A stretch of 64,000 nucleotides of DNA from Isoetes taiwanensis (Eukaryota > Streptophyta > Lycopodiopsida > Isoetales > Isoetaceae). The notes below the pieces were generated by a model. It was given only the letters and a program-made list of their open reading frames with translations. It was not told the origin of the DNA and did not search any database. Every line of letters begins with the position of its first letter. The stretch's first letter is position 1. A program made the position numbers and the translations under genes. The stretch covers positions 24,150,874-24,214,873 of the forward strand of contig JAJEKV010000003.1 in assembly GCA_021234155.1 (NCBI GenBank), read 5' to 3'. Shown one piece after another: positions 11,806 through 22,470 of this stretch.

Positions 11806-12339
11806 ATCGCTGAGGAAGAAAGAAGGAGCAAGGAGGAACGGGAGCAGAAGGGACAGCCGACTGTCGAACAACAGCTCGAAGCTTGGGCCCGTCTGCAAGA
11901 AGAGGAGGAGAGGGAGGAGCAGCAGCCGCCGAAGCTTACCCCTGCCGAAGAAGCAGACCTTGCGCGCTTCATCAGCAAGTATGAAGACAGGGAGCGCCGC
12001 CGAGAGAAGAGGACAAAGAGACGAGAGGACAACCCAACCACAGACGGCGAGCCGAAGAAGAAGAAGCACAGGGGCTTTAAGGCGGGCGGCAGAAGAGTGA
12101 TAAAGGTAGGCAAGCGGGGGCAGGGCCCCGTCATCAACGAGCCGTCAGGCGACGAGACCCCGCCTTCTACCGATGACTCGGACGAGGACTACGTCCCCAA
12201 CACCGAGGGGGCAAGCTCTTCGAAACCCCCAGTCACAGAGGAGGTACCGGAAAGTGTGGTACCCGATGAGCGCTACCGACACCACGTAAGCCCCCACCAT
12301 TCCCCGACGAGGATAGAGTCAAAGCCCCGCCGCCGCTAA
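11806..12339 (+). pseudogene. Truncated charged ORF, probable retroelement remnant
   Basis: One frame is open from the junction at 11,806 to a stop at 12,339. It has no start codon, so the 5' part is missing. The product is very rich in Glu, Arg and Lys (EEREQKG, ARLQEEEEREEQQPP), then basic (KKKKHRGFKAGGRR), then acidic (DDSDEDYVPN). GC content is well above the flanks. Later pieces (12,403-12,648) continue the style with stops. Low-complexity charged stretches of this sort occur in retroelement polyproteins, but no catalytic motif is visible and the identity is inferred from context. Confidence 0.45.
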
Positions 12340-12981
12340 CGGGTATATGTGATAGACCCCGGCCAAGGTTCATCGTAAGAGGATCGTGAGCACAACGCTT
12401 ACATGGTGAAGTGGGAGGCGACAAACGCCTATTACCGTGAGCATGTGGTAAGAACAATCGGGCGACACCGACGAAGAAGCCGTAACCGGCCGCCGCCATC
12501 CGTGCCCAAGCCTCCCGTGAGCACCACCGTGAAAGAAGTTTTACCAACAGAAGAAGTTGAGGACGTGAGCTCTCAAGGAAATCCGGCACTTCCAGAAGAG
12601 TTACGGACTCTTGATCCCCCGGGCACCGTTCCAATGCTTGGTCCGTGAAGTCATGCAGGAGTACAACACGGACATGCGAGTGACCGATGAGATGTTGTGC
12701 CTCTGGGGAGGCAAAGCCAAGCAAAAATAGTGCAGCATTTTGAAGATTCAACTACCGCGAAAGGCACGCGAAGAGGGTCACGCTCATGAGGCAGGATATG
12801 CACTTAGCTAGACACATCAAGGGAGAACGCCCTTGAACTTTTTCTGTAAATTATGAACATTTTGTTAATATAAAGAATTTTTGGGTAAATAGTGTGTCCG
12901 ATCTTGTTTAATTAGGTTAAGATATCGATTTCTGGATTCTGTTTTAGTCAAATTGGAGTTTTTGAGCAAAATTGAGACGAT

Positions 12982-13048
12982 GTCTCACACGTCGCGCCAG
13001 GACAAAAAATGAGAATCTCATTTTCAGGCTGGGTGCAACGTGTGAGAC
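12982..13048. repeat. Imperfect hairpin, GTCTCACACGT arms (copy 1)
   Basis: The left part GTCTCACACGTCGCGCC and the right part ending GCAACGTGTGAGAC are inverted repeats. Pairing extends inward through ATGAGA/TCTCAT, about 30 bp per arm. Confidence 0.8.
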
Positions 13049-13180
13049 CATGCCCAAAGATGCCCAAAACTGCTCCAAATCGACCAAATAAGGGGTCAAT
13101 TCTGCCTAACTCGACGAGTTTAGTGGAATTACAGCCTTAGATTATCCAAATCGATCAAGATTAGCCCATTCTGAACCCAT

Positions 13181-13247
13181 GTCTCACACGTCGCGCTAGG
13201 ACAGAAAATGAACTTCTCATTATCGGTCTGGGCGCAACGTGTGAGAC
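13181..13247. repeat. Imperfect hairpin, GTCTCACACGT arms (copy 2)
   Basis: Same structure as 12,982-13,048, repeated 199 bp downstream in direct orientation with several compensating or neutral changes in the loop-side half. Confidence 0.8.
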
Positions 13248-13438
13248 CTCGCACCAATTTCTTCACCATACCATACATAGATGATCTCTAGTTTGTTGAA
13301 ATAGGTTCTCTAGTTGTTCTTAGCATGCCTAAACCGTAAAAGTAGTCTTCAAACTTGTAATTGCATCTCTTTGTAGTGTAGAATCACTCAATCCCAGCAA
13401 AATTTAGGTCATCCAAAAATTAGGGTTTTCCCCTTTTC

Positions 13439-13447
13439 TATAAATAG
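13439..13447 (+). promoter_or_regulatory. TATA box of retroelement transcript
   Basis: TATAAATAG about 120 bp before the ATG at 13,561 and after the second hairpin. Spacing fits a transcription start near 13,470. Inference from sequence only. Confidence 0.55.
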
Positions 13448-13560
13448 GTCCTCCATTTCTCATTTAGCACCCTGCAACTTTGCTCTCCACTGCTTAGGCG
13501 ATCTTCCAGCTCCCTGAGGTGCTTCTGCATTCGTTTGATACTCTCTTCTTTGCTAGATCA

Positions 13561-14702
13561 ATGGCCACTGCTGACTTCAGGCGATGGTACAGCGCCAGTG
13601 CCCATGCTGTTGAGGCAGATGTCAATGACATCTTCCGAGTCTTCGAGAGGGAATTAGATGTGCAAGCCACTTTGAATGCAACCCCAGCATATAGAAAGTC
13701 TTAGCAGAGTTCCAAGCTAGGGTAGGATCCTCCCTCATCCAGGTTCCCCCTTGCATAGGCTATTTTGTTCCCCGCCCATCCCTTCAAACAGCCTTGGGTG
13801 ATGTCCCCAACATCGCCAAGTACTTAACTAACAAGGCGCAGAGGCTGCCAGACTTCATGGTCCTGACAGCTAACAGGACCAAGTATTTCTCCTACACCGC
13901 CGCCTTAGCTATTTTCTTATCCCACCGAGCCGAAAACCCAATGGGAACAACCTCTATCCCTCCGATGGAGATGGACCCCATAGCAGTGCAAGCTGAAGAG
14001 CAGATGCTTTTGCAGTATCAGCAAGAGCAGGAAGGAGGAGAGGAAGAAGAAGAAGAGTCGGACGACGATAAGTACACGGAGCTCGACTCAGAGGAAGAAC
14101 GGCAACAAGCAGAACAGGAGCTGATCAACTTCGAGCAAAGCCGACAGAACATCAGAGTTGCTCCCCCACTTGGGCTAGGCATCACAAGCCTAGCCCCTAT
14201 CATCATCAACGGAGAGGAGTATTTACTCCTCAGCGACATCCAGAACCTTCCCGAATGCAGGGAGAGGGAGCTCAGATTGGATGAACTGCTCCACCATCTA
14301 CGGCAGTCCGACTTGGACGACTTCATCGTCCGGGGAGCCTCGGACTTCCCGCTCCAAGTGAGGGAAGCCGACACCTACACAGGAGAGTCGACTTCCGACA
14401 TCCAGGCCTACAACAGCATCAAGCAAATGATGGAGGAGCAAGAGCTGCCAACAGAGGAGGAGTTCCTCGCCCTCCAGGAACAGATGGGGATCCGTGGGAA
14501 GACCATGAGCATTTTAATGTCGAGGCCTTCGACACCACCTCCATCAAGAGGAGCAGGAATCGACCTCAGGCGAGTCGACTCCACAATTGAAGACTACCGG
14601 GACCTCACTGAGATAGAGGTCTTCCATCATCACGCGGGAGGCACAGGGCTGGAGGCCAAACAAGCGGAGAAGCTTCAGCGACGCACAATGACAGGTCCCT
14701 GA
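13561..14702 (+). pseudogene. Retroelement ORF upstream of gag, one frameshift
   Basis: Starts MATADFRRWYSASAHAVEAD and stays open to about 13,697, where one base shifts the frame. The second frame then runs to a stop at 14,702 (302 residues from an internal start at 13,794). The product has a Q-rich, very acidic middle (EEEEEESDDD, near residue 80 of the long part) and a mixed C-terminal half with no zinc knuckle, protease or polymerase motif. I infer a structural (gag-type) polyprotein because a gag-domain ORF follows on the same strand and a TATA box precedes it. A degraded pararetrovirus-like origin cannot be excluded from the sequence. Confidence 0.5.
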
Positions 14703-15395
14703 GGTACTACCCCGCCGCTGCCGCTAGATGGGAGGATAGCGGTAATACACCGCAAATTCAGCCAGCAAGGAGAAGAGGGGTGTTCATGCTCATTGCACTC
14801 TCGTGCTTCCGGCAGCATGCTCGATAGCGCCAAATGTTGACTATGCCGCCCCGGGTCAAGAGAGCAATGGCACTTGACCTCTTCGACTTCGCCATACCCC
14901 ATCGACGCCAGCGAGATTGGCGGACCGGCGCCTTTACATCCGAATCGCTAGGGTGGAGGAGCCGGGCGAGAACCTTTGCGGTATGCTCGTCAACAAGCGC
15001 CATCGAACTTGGGTCATACAAAGAGGAACGCCCAAGTTAAGAAGTTCCTTGAAGACAACTCGTCTTACCGGGCGATTTCAAGACTAGTTAAACTCTTGAT
15101 CCCGGAGACTTTTGTACTAAAATATTATATAATATAAATATAATCCCTTTTGCACTTTAAATGTTTTGTTTATGTAATCGCCCCACAACTAAACCAACAA
15201 ACATAAACAATGCAAGAAAACAAGTAAAACTAACCATATAGCCATGAATTACTTGTGCATGCAGCTAGAGGCCTAGGCTCAGGAGAACAACAACGCCGAG
15301 ACAACATGGAAGAACAGACCCCGCCCAGACCACCCCCGGCAAGGAACCTATTTGAAGAAATGGAACCCATGACCCCAGAGGAGGAGATATCCTAG
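14703..15395 (+). other. Retroelement spacer without intact ORF
   Basis: GC-rich to about 15,040, then AT-rich around 15,110-15,170. The reading frames are short and interrupted. Confidence 0.5.
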
Positions 15396-16020
15396 ATGAG
15401 GACGGACCTTGAGCAGATAAAGGCTCTGCTAACCGCACAAGCAGGAGCGGGTTCGGTGGGCAACGCTCAATTGCCACAAGCATCAGCTCGGAAAACAGGA
15501 AGGGACAAGAAGAGGAGCAAGAGAAGGAGATCCCCCAGCTCGGATTCCTCCGACTCAAGCCCGGGACCGAACAGATGAAAGGCAAAGGAACACTGAAGAT
15601 GGAAGACAGAGGAACACCCCAGATGGACGACAAAGGGACACAAGAGTCTCTGACTACCAGAAGAAGGTAGACTCTGCTTTGGGAAATGTTTGGAAAGCCA
15701 GGAAACTCGAGCAATTCTCGGGCGAGAACAGGTCAGGAATGGAGGCCGAGGCTTGGCTTGATGAGATGAGTGAATATGGCAACGCTTATGATATGAAGGA
15801 CAAGCCAACCTGAAAGGAGCAGCATGCATTTGGTGGAAGGGGTATGCAAAGGCCCATGGCTTGAGCAGGGATGCTTGCAGGTTCAAGAAGTTTGCTAAAG
15901 CCTTCAAGCGCCACTACGTCCCAAGAGAGCACAAGTCCAGCATGATGCAGCAGTTCTATAGGTTGCAGCAAGGAAACAAGTCGTTGTGGTCCCATTGCCA
16001 CTGCATAAGCCAAGTGCGGT
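15396..16020 (+). pseudogene. Retrotransposon Gag domain (Ty3/Gypsy-type), frameshifted
   Basis: A basic, Ser-rich linker (KKRSKRRRSPSSDSSDSS, near 15,500) leads into a Gag core: EAWLDEMSEYGNAYDMKD, then after a frame change ACIWWKGYAKAHG and FAKAFKRHYVPREHKSSMMQ. This is the retrotrans_gag pattern: AEAWL helix, WW core, F..F...Y.P, and a final LQQGN block. Gag forms the virus-like particle of LTR retrotransposons. At least two single-base shifts break the frame, and the sequence ends abruptly near 16,020 at a LINE fragment, so protease, RT and integrase are missing. Confidence 0.8.
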
Positions 16021-16378
16021 AGACGATCATCATCCATATTTACGACCTTCTGGAAATAGACGATATGTCTATCAAGGGCCGCTCGCTGAAGTGGCAGGAA
16101 ACCTGTCTCCTGCAACAAAATTTGATATGGGACCGTGGATTTCACTCCGAGTGCCCGTGCTAAGAAGGCCTTCTGCACCTGTTCTAAGTCGCTCCAAGTA
16201 GCAAGGGACACCACTGGGTCCCAGACTTTAACCCCGTACAAAAGAACGGGCTCTTCCAATACCCTGAACAGATGTGCCCGATGTCCCCAATCATACAATT
16301 CTGCTCTGTGGTTATTGTTCTGCATTGCATAAAGTGCTTTCCAGCCTGCTGCTAGAGAGTGACATGAGAACCGCACCT
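16015..16378 (-). pseudogene. LINE ORF2 C-terminal fragment
   Basis: Minus-strand frame with FSCHSLAAGWKALYAMQN, then the block AHLFRVLEEPVLLYGVKVWD, then WSDLEQVQKAFLARALGVKS and TPYQILLQETG-like sequence. This is the region downstream of the reverse transcriptase core in plant L1-like LINEs, where VLLYGVEVW and ALGVKSTTPY-type motifs are conserved. It has no stop inside but is truncated at both ends, between the gag fragment and a COI1 fragment. Confidence 0.85.
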
Positions 16379-16810
16379 TCATTTGATGATGGCGTGAAGA
16401 ATTTGCTAGAGGGATGTTCAAATATGGTTCGTTTGGCTATTTATATACGCCATGGTGGACTTACAAATGAAGGTTTAGCCCACATTTGCAGATATGGTGG
16501 AAAGATTAGGTGGCTTCTTTTGGGCTGTGTTAGAGAGAATAATGAGGGGTTCAGAGCTTTGTCTGGTTGTGTGAAGCTTAGGAAGCTTGAACTCAGGGAT
16601 TGTCCTATTACTGAGGCTGGAATTGCAGCCACATTAGATCGTTACAATCGTTGAGATACATATGGGCCCAAGGCTATGAAGCAAGAAATACAAGTGATTT
16701 TCTTGCGATGGGGTCTTATTGGAACATAGAATACTCCCCGAGTTCTTGTAAAAGTTGTGCTTATTCTGAAGTTGAAGTGCTCAAGTATTTATGTTCATTT
16801 CAGAGTTTAT
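16378..16810 (+). pseudogene. COI1-like: COI1-like F-box/LRR jasmonate-receptor C-terminal fragment
   Basis: The frame reads DDGVKNLLEGCSNMVRLAIY, then GGLTNEGLAHICRYGGKIRW and LLLGCVRENNEGF, then LRKLELRDCPITEAGIAA. After a one-base frame change near 16,640 it continues LQSLRYIWAQGY, then EARNTSDFLAMGSYWNIEYSP. These are the last leucine-rich repeats of COI1 (GGLTDVGL, VRWMLLGYVGE, LRYLWVQGY), which bind jasmonoyl-isoleucine and JAZ. F-box and N-terminal repeats are absent. TIR1/AFB is less likely because of the WNIE block. Confidence 0.85.
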
Positions 16811-17251
16811 GCCCATCCATTTAAGTTGCCTTGCAATTCTATAACACCATATGCAAGGCAAATATTGGTTGAGAATTGTAGAAATATGATGATCTCACGT
16901 TTACCAAATCTTAACTCGATTTACTTGTGGAGATGTTTGATTATTCCCCACAACCTATGTATCCAAGATGGCACTTTTTTAAATATACGACAACATATGT
17001 GCCATGGCAAAGCACATGGTTTAAGTGCTCTTCACGACTATATTGTTTTAGGCAAGGCCTTGAAGGGACCAAATTTTTTTTAATCTAACACAAACCATTA
17101 CATCTAATGTTTCCAAGTGTGATATAATGTTGTTTGTTTTAATTTTAAGGTGTGTAATGTAATGGTTTGTGTAATGTAATGGTTGTGAAAATACTTAATT
17201 GATGGAGCATTGTATTGCGATGGTTCTAAGTACTCCCTATTTGGGTTGGGC
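16811..17251. other. No gene seen
   Basis: AT-rich, stop-rich continuation after the COI1 fragment, possibly its 3' region. It contains a small direct repeat of GTAATGTAATGGTT(T)GTG near 17,155-17,185. Confidence 0.4.
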
Positions 17252-17550
17252 TCCCATGGAAACCCTTCCAATTTTCCATGGAAACCCTTCCAATTTTCCA
17301 TGGAAAATAGGAAGGGTTTCCATGGAAACCCTTCCTGGTTTTAATGGAAAATTGGAAGGGTTTCCAATTTGAAAATCGGAAGGGTTTCCTCGGAAAATGG
17401 GAAGGGTTTCCATTTTTTTTTTTTTTTCAAGGCGCACGCCGCCCAACACGCACGCCGCCATTAATGGTGCACGCTCATGCACGCTCATAAATATGCACGA
17501 CACTCAAGAATTTAAATTTTAATTCAAATGGAAACCCTTCCTATTTTCCA
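17252..17550. repeat. Palindromic short-repeat cluster (GGAAACCCTTCC family)
   Basis: CATGGAAACCCTTCCAATTT occurs in direct copies at about 17,254 and 17,278. Inverted copies (GGAAGGGTTTCC) then occur around 17,300-17,412, and one more direct copy near 17,529. A T-run (17,413-17,427) and CACGCCGCC/GCACGCTCAT repeats sit between. The cluster would fold on itself extensively. Confidence 0.85.
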
Positions 17551-17657
17551 AACCCATATGTTGATTTAGTTAGTTATGTTGCACCTATATTGATGATTCA
17601 TAAGTTTGATTAAGTATTTACCATATGGAATTAGTATTAGTTAAAATTTTAATTTGT

Positions 17658-19962
17658 CAAAAGACACGTTGAGCTAGGCACAACATCAGGTTGAGAGGAG
17701 CATATGTACGTGTATTTAATTGGTTACTATAAATGTGCATTATACATGGATAGTGCCACCATAGATGTGTAGTTAAAAATGGGTAATGCCAATATATAGA
17801 AAGAAAAATACATTGCTCATGATCATTTTTGCAATATCATATTGCAACAATGAGCATTTCATCTAAGCATACAATGCCATATTTGTTCAACATAACGTCT
17901 TCAACGTATTAAAATAAATATACAATCACAAATGGATGGAAAGAACATAAATAACTCACTTTGCAGTACTTTATCAAGTTGGCAACCATGATGTCAGCAT
18001 TTAGACAGAAGTATAACAATCAAGATGAACAAGAAGCACATGCATGCACTTTACAAAAGCAATGCCAATTCAGTATGTGATGCTCGTGTTGACGGCCCAT
18101 GTAGCTATATCAAAGCAAAAAGTTGAGGCCTAATTTCAGAAAAATAATTGTCGAACTGGTTCAGAGAGTTTCAAAAAATTAAGCAAACTTCCTTCTTAGC
18201 AACTGTACTTTGATAAACATTGCCTGCAAATCCTAAACCCAAAAAAGCTCTATTGCCAGGCATAGGACCAATATAAAGAGAGACAATCAAGGATTACATA
18301 ATTGCATGGAGGCATTAAATGAAAGCGACGGTAGTGGTTTAAGAATTTCAATTAACATTTTGCGACAACTGGATAATTTGAGATTACCATGTACTATTGG
18401 GAATAGATTTTCAGAACTTCAAATCTGCCTATTGAACTCCAAGATCAACGAACTGCAAATGGCTTTAATACAAGGATCTGCAAATAGACCATATGATAGA
18501 GTGAGACTTCTATAAAGACAAAAACAAAATATATATTTTTTCTGGTCGCTCAAGAGAAAACAAGTTTTCCTCCATCCACATTCAAAGTATTTGTGTGTGA
18601 GCAGCTTTAGAACGTAATTTGTTTGCGAATGCAAACAATGGGTTGAATATCAAAAGATCACACCAAATATTAAGCAGTTCCTCCTCACAAACATCAGGGT
18701 TAACCAAGCTGCATTCTCGAACCTAGTTGGCAGGAATGTTACCAATTAAAAGGGGATGCCCTTTGCCAGTTTCTTTTGTGCATAGCCTAGGTACAAGTTA
18801 TGTCTACTGGCAGATTCCCTTTTATTGCATTCTTGGAATCCCATCAGAATGGTCGGTACCAAGAGGGTATAAAATGTGCAAACAACTAAAGCAAGAGTTA
18901 CACTTTATCATATTATGGATTCTAAAAAAAAGGCTATCAACCTTATCATACAAATTTAAGGACTTTATGGTTTGGGGGATAAGGATTTAGATTTTTAGGA
19001 TTTGTGTGTAATTTATCGAGACAATTACAAGGGTTGACTTGCCAAGTTTTAGTTCTCCCCGAGGTTATATTTGGCTTGCCTCATCTTCCTAAATTGTAAA
19101 CTCTTCACAGACACTCCATTTACAGGACAGACTACATGTACAACCTACGAAGTCCATTACAATAACCATTCCACATGTCCACAAATGCTCGACACTGTCG
19201 GGCACACGTTTCTAGTGTTATCTATCAAGTTATGGATCCTCTATGATGATGGTTGGTCATTTTTTGCACCTCTTGTGTATGAGGAAAGGTAGAGCTCTAA
19301 AAGCGATTGTAGATGGTGCTTCTAGCTTGGTCCCAAAAATTCCCAATTATATGCGACCCGTGCATAGGACCCCGGACGATTGTGGATAGCGGATTTGACC
19401 CCGGCTGGTTGTGGGTAGCGGATTTGTCTGGGGATGTACAAGTGAGGACTTGTCTGGTGACAACTGGACCCATGGTGTGGAGAGACTACTAGGGGGAACT
19501 TAGCGTGCTAGGCTGAATAGTCTATCTCCTAGGTGATGCGTTGCAAACTTGACATCCATTTCCTCAGCCTTTGAATACGGTTGGCATACACCCAATGCCA
19601 ATTGCCTTGACTTGGCCACCTTTGGTCCAGTATGAACCTTGGTCTTGAGTGTCAAACATTAAGAAGTTCTCTACGTCCCATTTGGTGTGGAGATCCAGCC
19701 TCCTTGTTGTGCAAATCCACATCTTTAAATGATTGGTACTGGTCTAACTGGAGATTGCCCATCCAATTAACCATTAGAACATAGATGTGTTTCCTTTGTA
19801 TTGCTTGGTATGCCCATCCCGTTTTTCTTGTGGTTCGTCATACCACATACTTGTATGTATTTCGTCATACCACATGACAACATCCGATCTGTTTGTAAAT
19901 GTCTTAACCACAAGACCAACTTTTTTAAAGCATGCAACGTGGCTCATTTGCAATAGCATAAA
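17658..19962. repeat. Duplicated block shared with 52,957-55,850, no gene recognised
   Basis: Collinear with unit 2, except that unit 2 has a 550-bp foldback element at the point 17,819/17,820. It includes a 69-codon ORF at 18,306-18,515 (conserved in the other copy at 54,155-54,364) without recognisable domain. A diverged direct repeat of GATTGTGGATAGCGGATTTG-type lies near 19,378-19,425. Fragments also recur at 36,984-37,302 and 39,999-41,031. Confidence 0.6.
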
Positions 19963-20185
19963 CTTGAACGATAAACTGGCTCATTCCAACCTTGTCATCA
20001 GTGAAGTCACACTAGGCATGGTTAGTTTCAGTACTTAATAATTATTCCTCTTGTATACCCTTAGCTGAGAACAATATGTTAAACAGATGACTTGGGGCTC
20101 TCAAAACACGGAAAAGGAAGCTCATGATGAACTATGTTACGCATTTGATAATGGCATCAACATTCTGGATACTGCTGAAATAGTA
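19963..20185 (+). pseudogene. Aldo-keto reductase, two-exon fragment (copy A)
   Basis: Exon 1 (to 20,020) reads LNDKLAHSNLVISEVTLG and ends at a GTTAGT donor. The intron is 66 bp with an AACAG acceptor. Exon 2 (from 20,087) reads MTWGSQNTEKEAHDELCYAF then DNGINILDTAE. This is the N-terminal part of plant aldo-keto reductases (SDLVISEVTLGTMTWGEQNTEKEAHEQL...GINILDTAE), including the Asp of DTAE at the start of the catalytic barrel. The catalytic Tyr, Lys and His and the C-terminus are absent. The same fragment recurs at 40,974-41,190, 39,840-39,933 (minus) and 55,853-56,075, always with a LINE tail and a Helitron 3' end. Confidence 0.88.
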
Positions 20186-20276
20186 CAGTCCCCTTTAGTA
20201 TCAACATGGCTATATTTTGATGGGAAATTGCAGATTCTCATAGTAAATAAAGTTTTATCCCAAATTCTTTATGCAT

Positions 20277-20755
20277 GAATTGTTCGTTTCAAGCAGGCTG
20301 CATCAAGCAATATGTTCTCCTTTCAACTACATCCAGATGGGGTATATTCCCGTAATGCATTGGCTAACTGTATGGTCATGTATGCACTGCAACAGTATCT
20401 TTTGGATAGTTTTATCAGTTGCATTACAGGATAGTTCTATCACCTACAAATTGAATGTGGTAAATGGCATAGAATCCAGAAGCCCAAAAGAAGATGCAAG
20501 CTATGTGGTTCAGAGAAAATAGAGGATGAACAACACTTTTGATCTTGTGTCCAAATTTTATGAAATCGAGAGATGGCAAAGATGAGATGTCTATTTTTCA
20601 GATACCTTCAACAACATTAGCAAAGATGGCAAATAAGAGAGGTTTGTTACTTGTTGTGTCTATTTGAGTTTGTAATTCTTCTTGCCCCGGATTGCAAGGT
20701 CTTTTTATGATATTGTGAATATATTTATCTTTATCTTTATCCTTTATCTTTAGAA
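20277..20755 (+). mobile_element. LINE 3'-terminal fragment (zf-RVT and TTTATC tail), copy A
   Basis: The frame around 20,480 reads CKLCGSEKIEDEQHF, matching the CxxC...EDExHFLxxCP zinc-binding end of LINE ORF2. Copy A has lost a base in the HFL.LCP stretch that copy C keeps. The fragment ends in TTTATC repeats at 20,728-20,755, a typical LINE tail. Everything upstream of the zinc finger is stop-broken, so this is a 5'-truncated dead insertion, older than the duplications that copied it. Confidence 0.8.
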
Positions 20756-21174
20756 AGGAGAATCAGATTTGTTCAAGCAAGCTACTCTAAATAGATTCTC
20801 TTTTTCTTGTGGATCGGTCTCTTGTTGGATCTTTGGATTGCTAGAACATTGACATGAAACGTGCCAAGGAAATTTTTGGGCAAAAAGATCTGCATCGAGT
20901 CTATGGTCTATACCAGCTTATGAGGTCTCAACGTCCAATTGTTTGTCAGAAGAAGATTTTTTCAATCATGTCAAATAGTGCAAGGACACTCCTGGTTGCA
21001 TCTACAGTTCCGTGATACAAATTTTTCTCTAGATACGAAGAGGTTTATCTCCAGACCTCTTGATACGAAAACATCACATTATAATTTATGTGATCATTGC
21101 TTTGCTCTAATAGTTTGAAAAAAATGATGAAGAATTATATATACAAGACTACTTCCAAATCTTCTTTCATGGCA

Positions 21175-21322
21175 AGGGACGAGCATACATGCCTAACCCA
21201 GAGGCATGATGTAATGAAGTGGCACATAGTTCAGTTGAAACTGCAGAAACATCAGCATCAGCGCCATAATCTATGAACGACTTTACCGTATTACAATATC
21301 TTTGTCTTACAGCATGCACAAA
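21175..21322 (-). pseudogene. Ankyrin-repeat fragment (copy A)
   Basis: The minus-strand frame reads NTVKSFIDYGADADVSAVST then SLHHASGLG. This follows the ankyrin signature: V..LIDYGAD.....G.T.LHHA. About one and a half repeats are present, with no start or stop context. It lies about 120 bp inside the Helitron 3' terminus at 21,440 and is repeated in the other three copies. Confidence 0.65.
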
Positions 21323-21407
21323 CTATTTCATAGTAAAAAATTGATGAGATATTGTGACATTATATCTTTTGACACTACATGCATGCAAGTAGGCTCTCGA
21401 AGTTCTT

Positions 21408-21440
21408 ACTAGAGCCCGGCAACGCGGGCACCATAACTAG
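21408..21440 (+). mobile_element. Helitron 3' terminus (AKR-carrying family), copy A
   Basis: Hairpin GCCCGGC-AAC-GCGGGC, then ACCATAA and CTAG, followed by T at 21,441. This is the canonical Helitron end. The 5' end of this element was not identified; it would lie upstream of the AKR fragment. Confidence 0.85.
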
Positions 21441-21689
21441 TCATCACTACCTATATAAAGCAGTATAATTTGTTCTCATAAAAAATTCAAGTCTAATATT
21501 CCTGGGCTGAGAGTAGCCTTGGCACTCGACACGTACTATTTTTTGCTCATTTCTAAAACCTTAAAAAAGAAAAATTAGAAGGTGGACACGTAAAAAGGGG
21601 GCAAATTCCCATGTTTCGTCCAAAAGCTCGCTGCCAATTTGCTTTTCGGCCAAGCCACTGCCATGGAAAGCAGAGGATGAAATTGAGCC

Positions 21690-21815
21690 TGTGCAAACCG
21701 GTTAGAATTGTGAATGTAATGGAAAGAGGTTTGAGGTTGATTGCGCCATTTGTGCAAACCGGTTAGAATTGTGAATGGAATGGAAAGAGGTTTGAGGTTG
21801 CAGGGGCACAAGAAC
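21690..21815. repeat. Tandem duplication, about 61 bp
   Basis: Two copies of a block starting GTGCAAACCGGTTAGAATTG and ending GAGGTTTGAGGTTG. The same pair is at about 57,590-57,700. Confidence 0.85.
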
Positions 21816-21964
21816 TCGCCATAGGCAAGATACCATGCTTCCTACAGCTGGATCCAAACTACGTTCCCCTGCAAATCTGGTCTACGGCCATAGCTAAGGT
21901 CTGCGATATCTCCAGATGATGAATCCTCTCGCCAGTATGGCTCCTGCATTTTTTATTGCTGTGT
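21742..21964. repeat. 223-bp direct repeat, left copy
   Basis: From TGCGCCATTTGTGC to ATTGCTGTGT. Repeated at 26,365-26,587 with very few differences. The right copy, not this one, matches unit 2 at the variable bases (CTTACTACAG, AATCCGG). Confidence 0.92.
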
Positions 21965-22400
21965 CACTACAAGAGAATGACTACTAAACGTCAGAAAAAT
22001 CGTCAGAGGGTCCAAAACTATTTGTCAAATGTATATTTGACGATTAAAGTGACGGTTGATCTGACTAACAAGCTGACGCTTGGCTCTAACGAAAAATCTG
22101 ACTATTACACTGACTAATATGCATCCGACGAATTTTTTGACGTCCAAACTGACGTGTACCTCGACTAATGAGTTGACTAATAATGTGACTAATAATGTGA
22201 CTTATAGTCTGACGAATGGTCCATGACAATTTGGCTGACTAATCGTTTGACTAATAGGCTGACTAACTTTCTGACCAAATGTCTGACTATTTATCTGACT
22301 AACAAGTTAATGATTAGCCTGACTAATTCTTTGACTATTATGCTGACTATTTTTCTATATTCGTCAGAACAACCGTCATGCATAATATCTATTGTAGTTG
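21965..22400 (+). mobile_element. Non-autonomous CACTA (En/Spm-type) element
   Basis: Begins CACTACAAGAGA and ends ATTGTAGTTG, a slightly degraded inverted end (CAACTACAATAGA when reversed). The inside is packed with about 25 subterminal motifs of the form CTGACTAA, TTGACTAAT and TGACG, the usual transposase-binding arrays of CACTA elements. It has no ORF of significance. A clean 3-bp target duplication is not evident. Confidence 0.82.
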
Positions 22401-22440
22401 TTGCTATTCCATATTTCCTTCAGTAACCTTATGACGTAAA

Positions 22441-22470
22441 CTAGCAATGTTGCCCAACGTTGCTGGGCAT
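22441..22470 (-). mobile_element. Helitron 3' terminus (Helitron III)
   Basis: Plus-strand CTAGCAATGTT, then a GCCCAAC-GTT-GCTGGGC hairpin, preceded by A at 22,440. Read on the minus strand this is a hairpin, a short spacer and CTAG. The 5' end was not found; the F-box/U2B'' chimera to the right may be its cargo. Confidence 0.7.

Larger units (their letters stand above)
12340..13560 (+). other. Non-coding leader-like region with hairpins and TATA box
   Basis: Between two retroelement-like ORFs. It contains two hairpins and a TATAAATAG, then about 115 bp to the next ATG. It could be an LTR or an internal promoter region. Clear TG...CA borders and a primer-binding site were not found. Confidence 0.5.

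Noticed and set aside
11745-12137. Ser/Leu-rich minus-strand ORF of 130 codons
   Set aside because: Antisense shadow of the charged plus-strand ORF.
12840-13560. Complete LTR
   Set aside because: A TATA box and hairpins are present, but no TG...CA borders, no second copy and no primer-binding site were found.
14018-14374. Ser-rich minus-strand ORF of 118 codons
   Set aside because: Antisense shadow of the acidic gag-like ORF.
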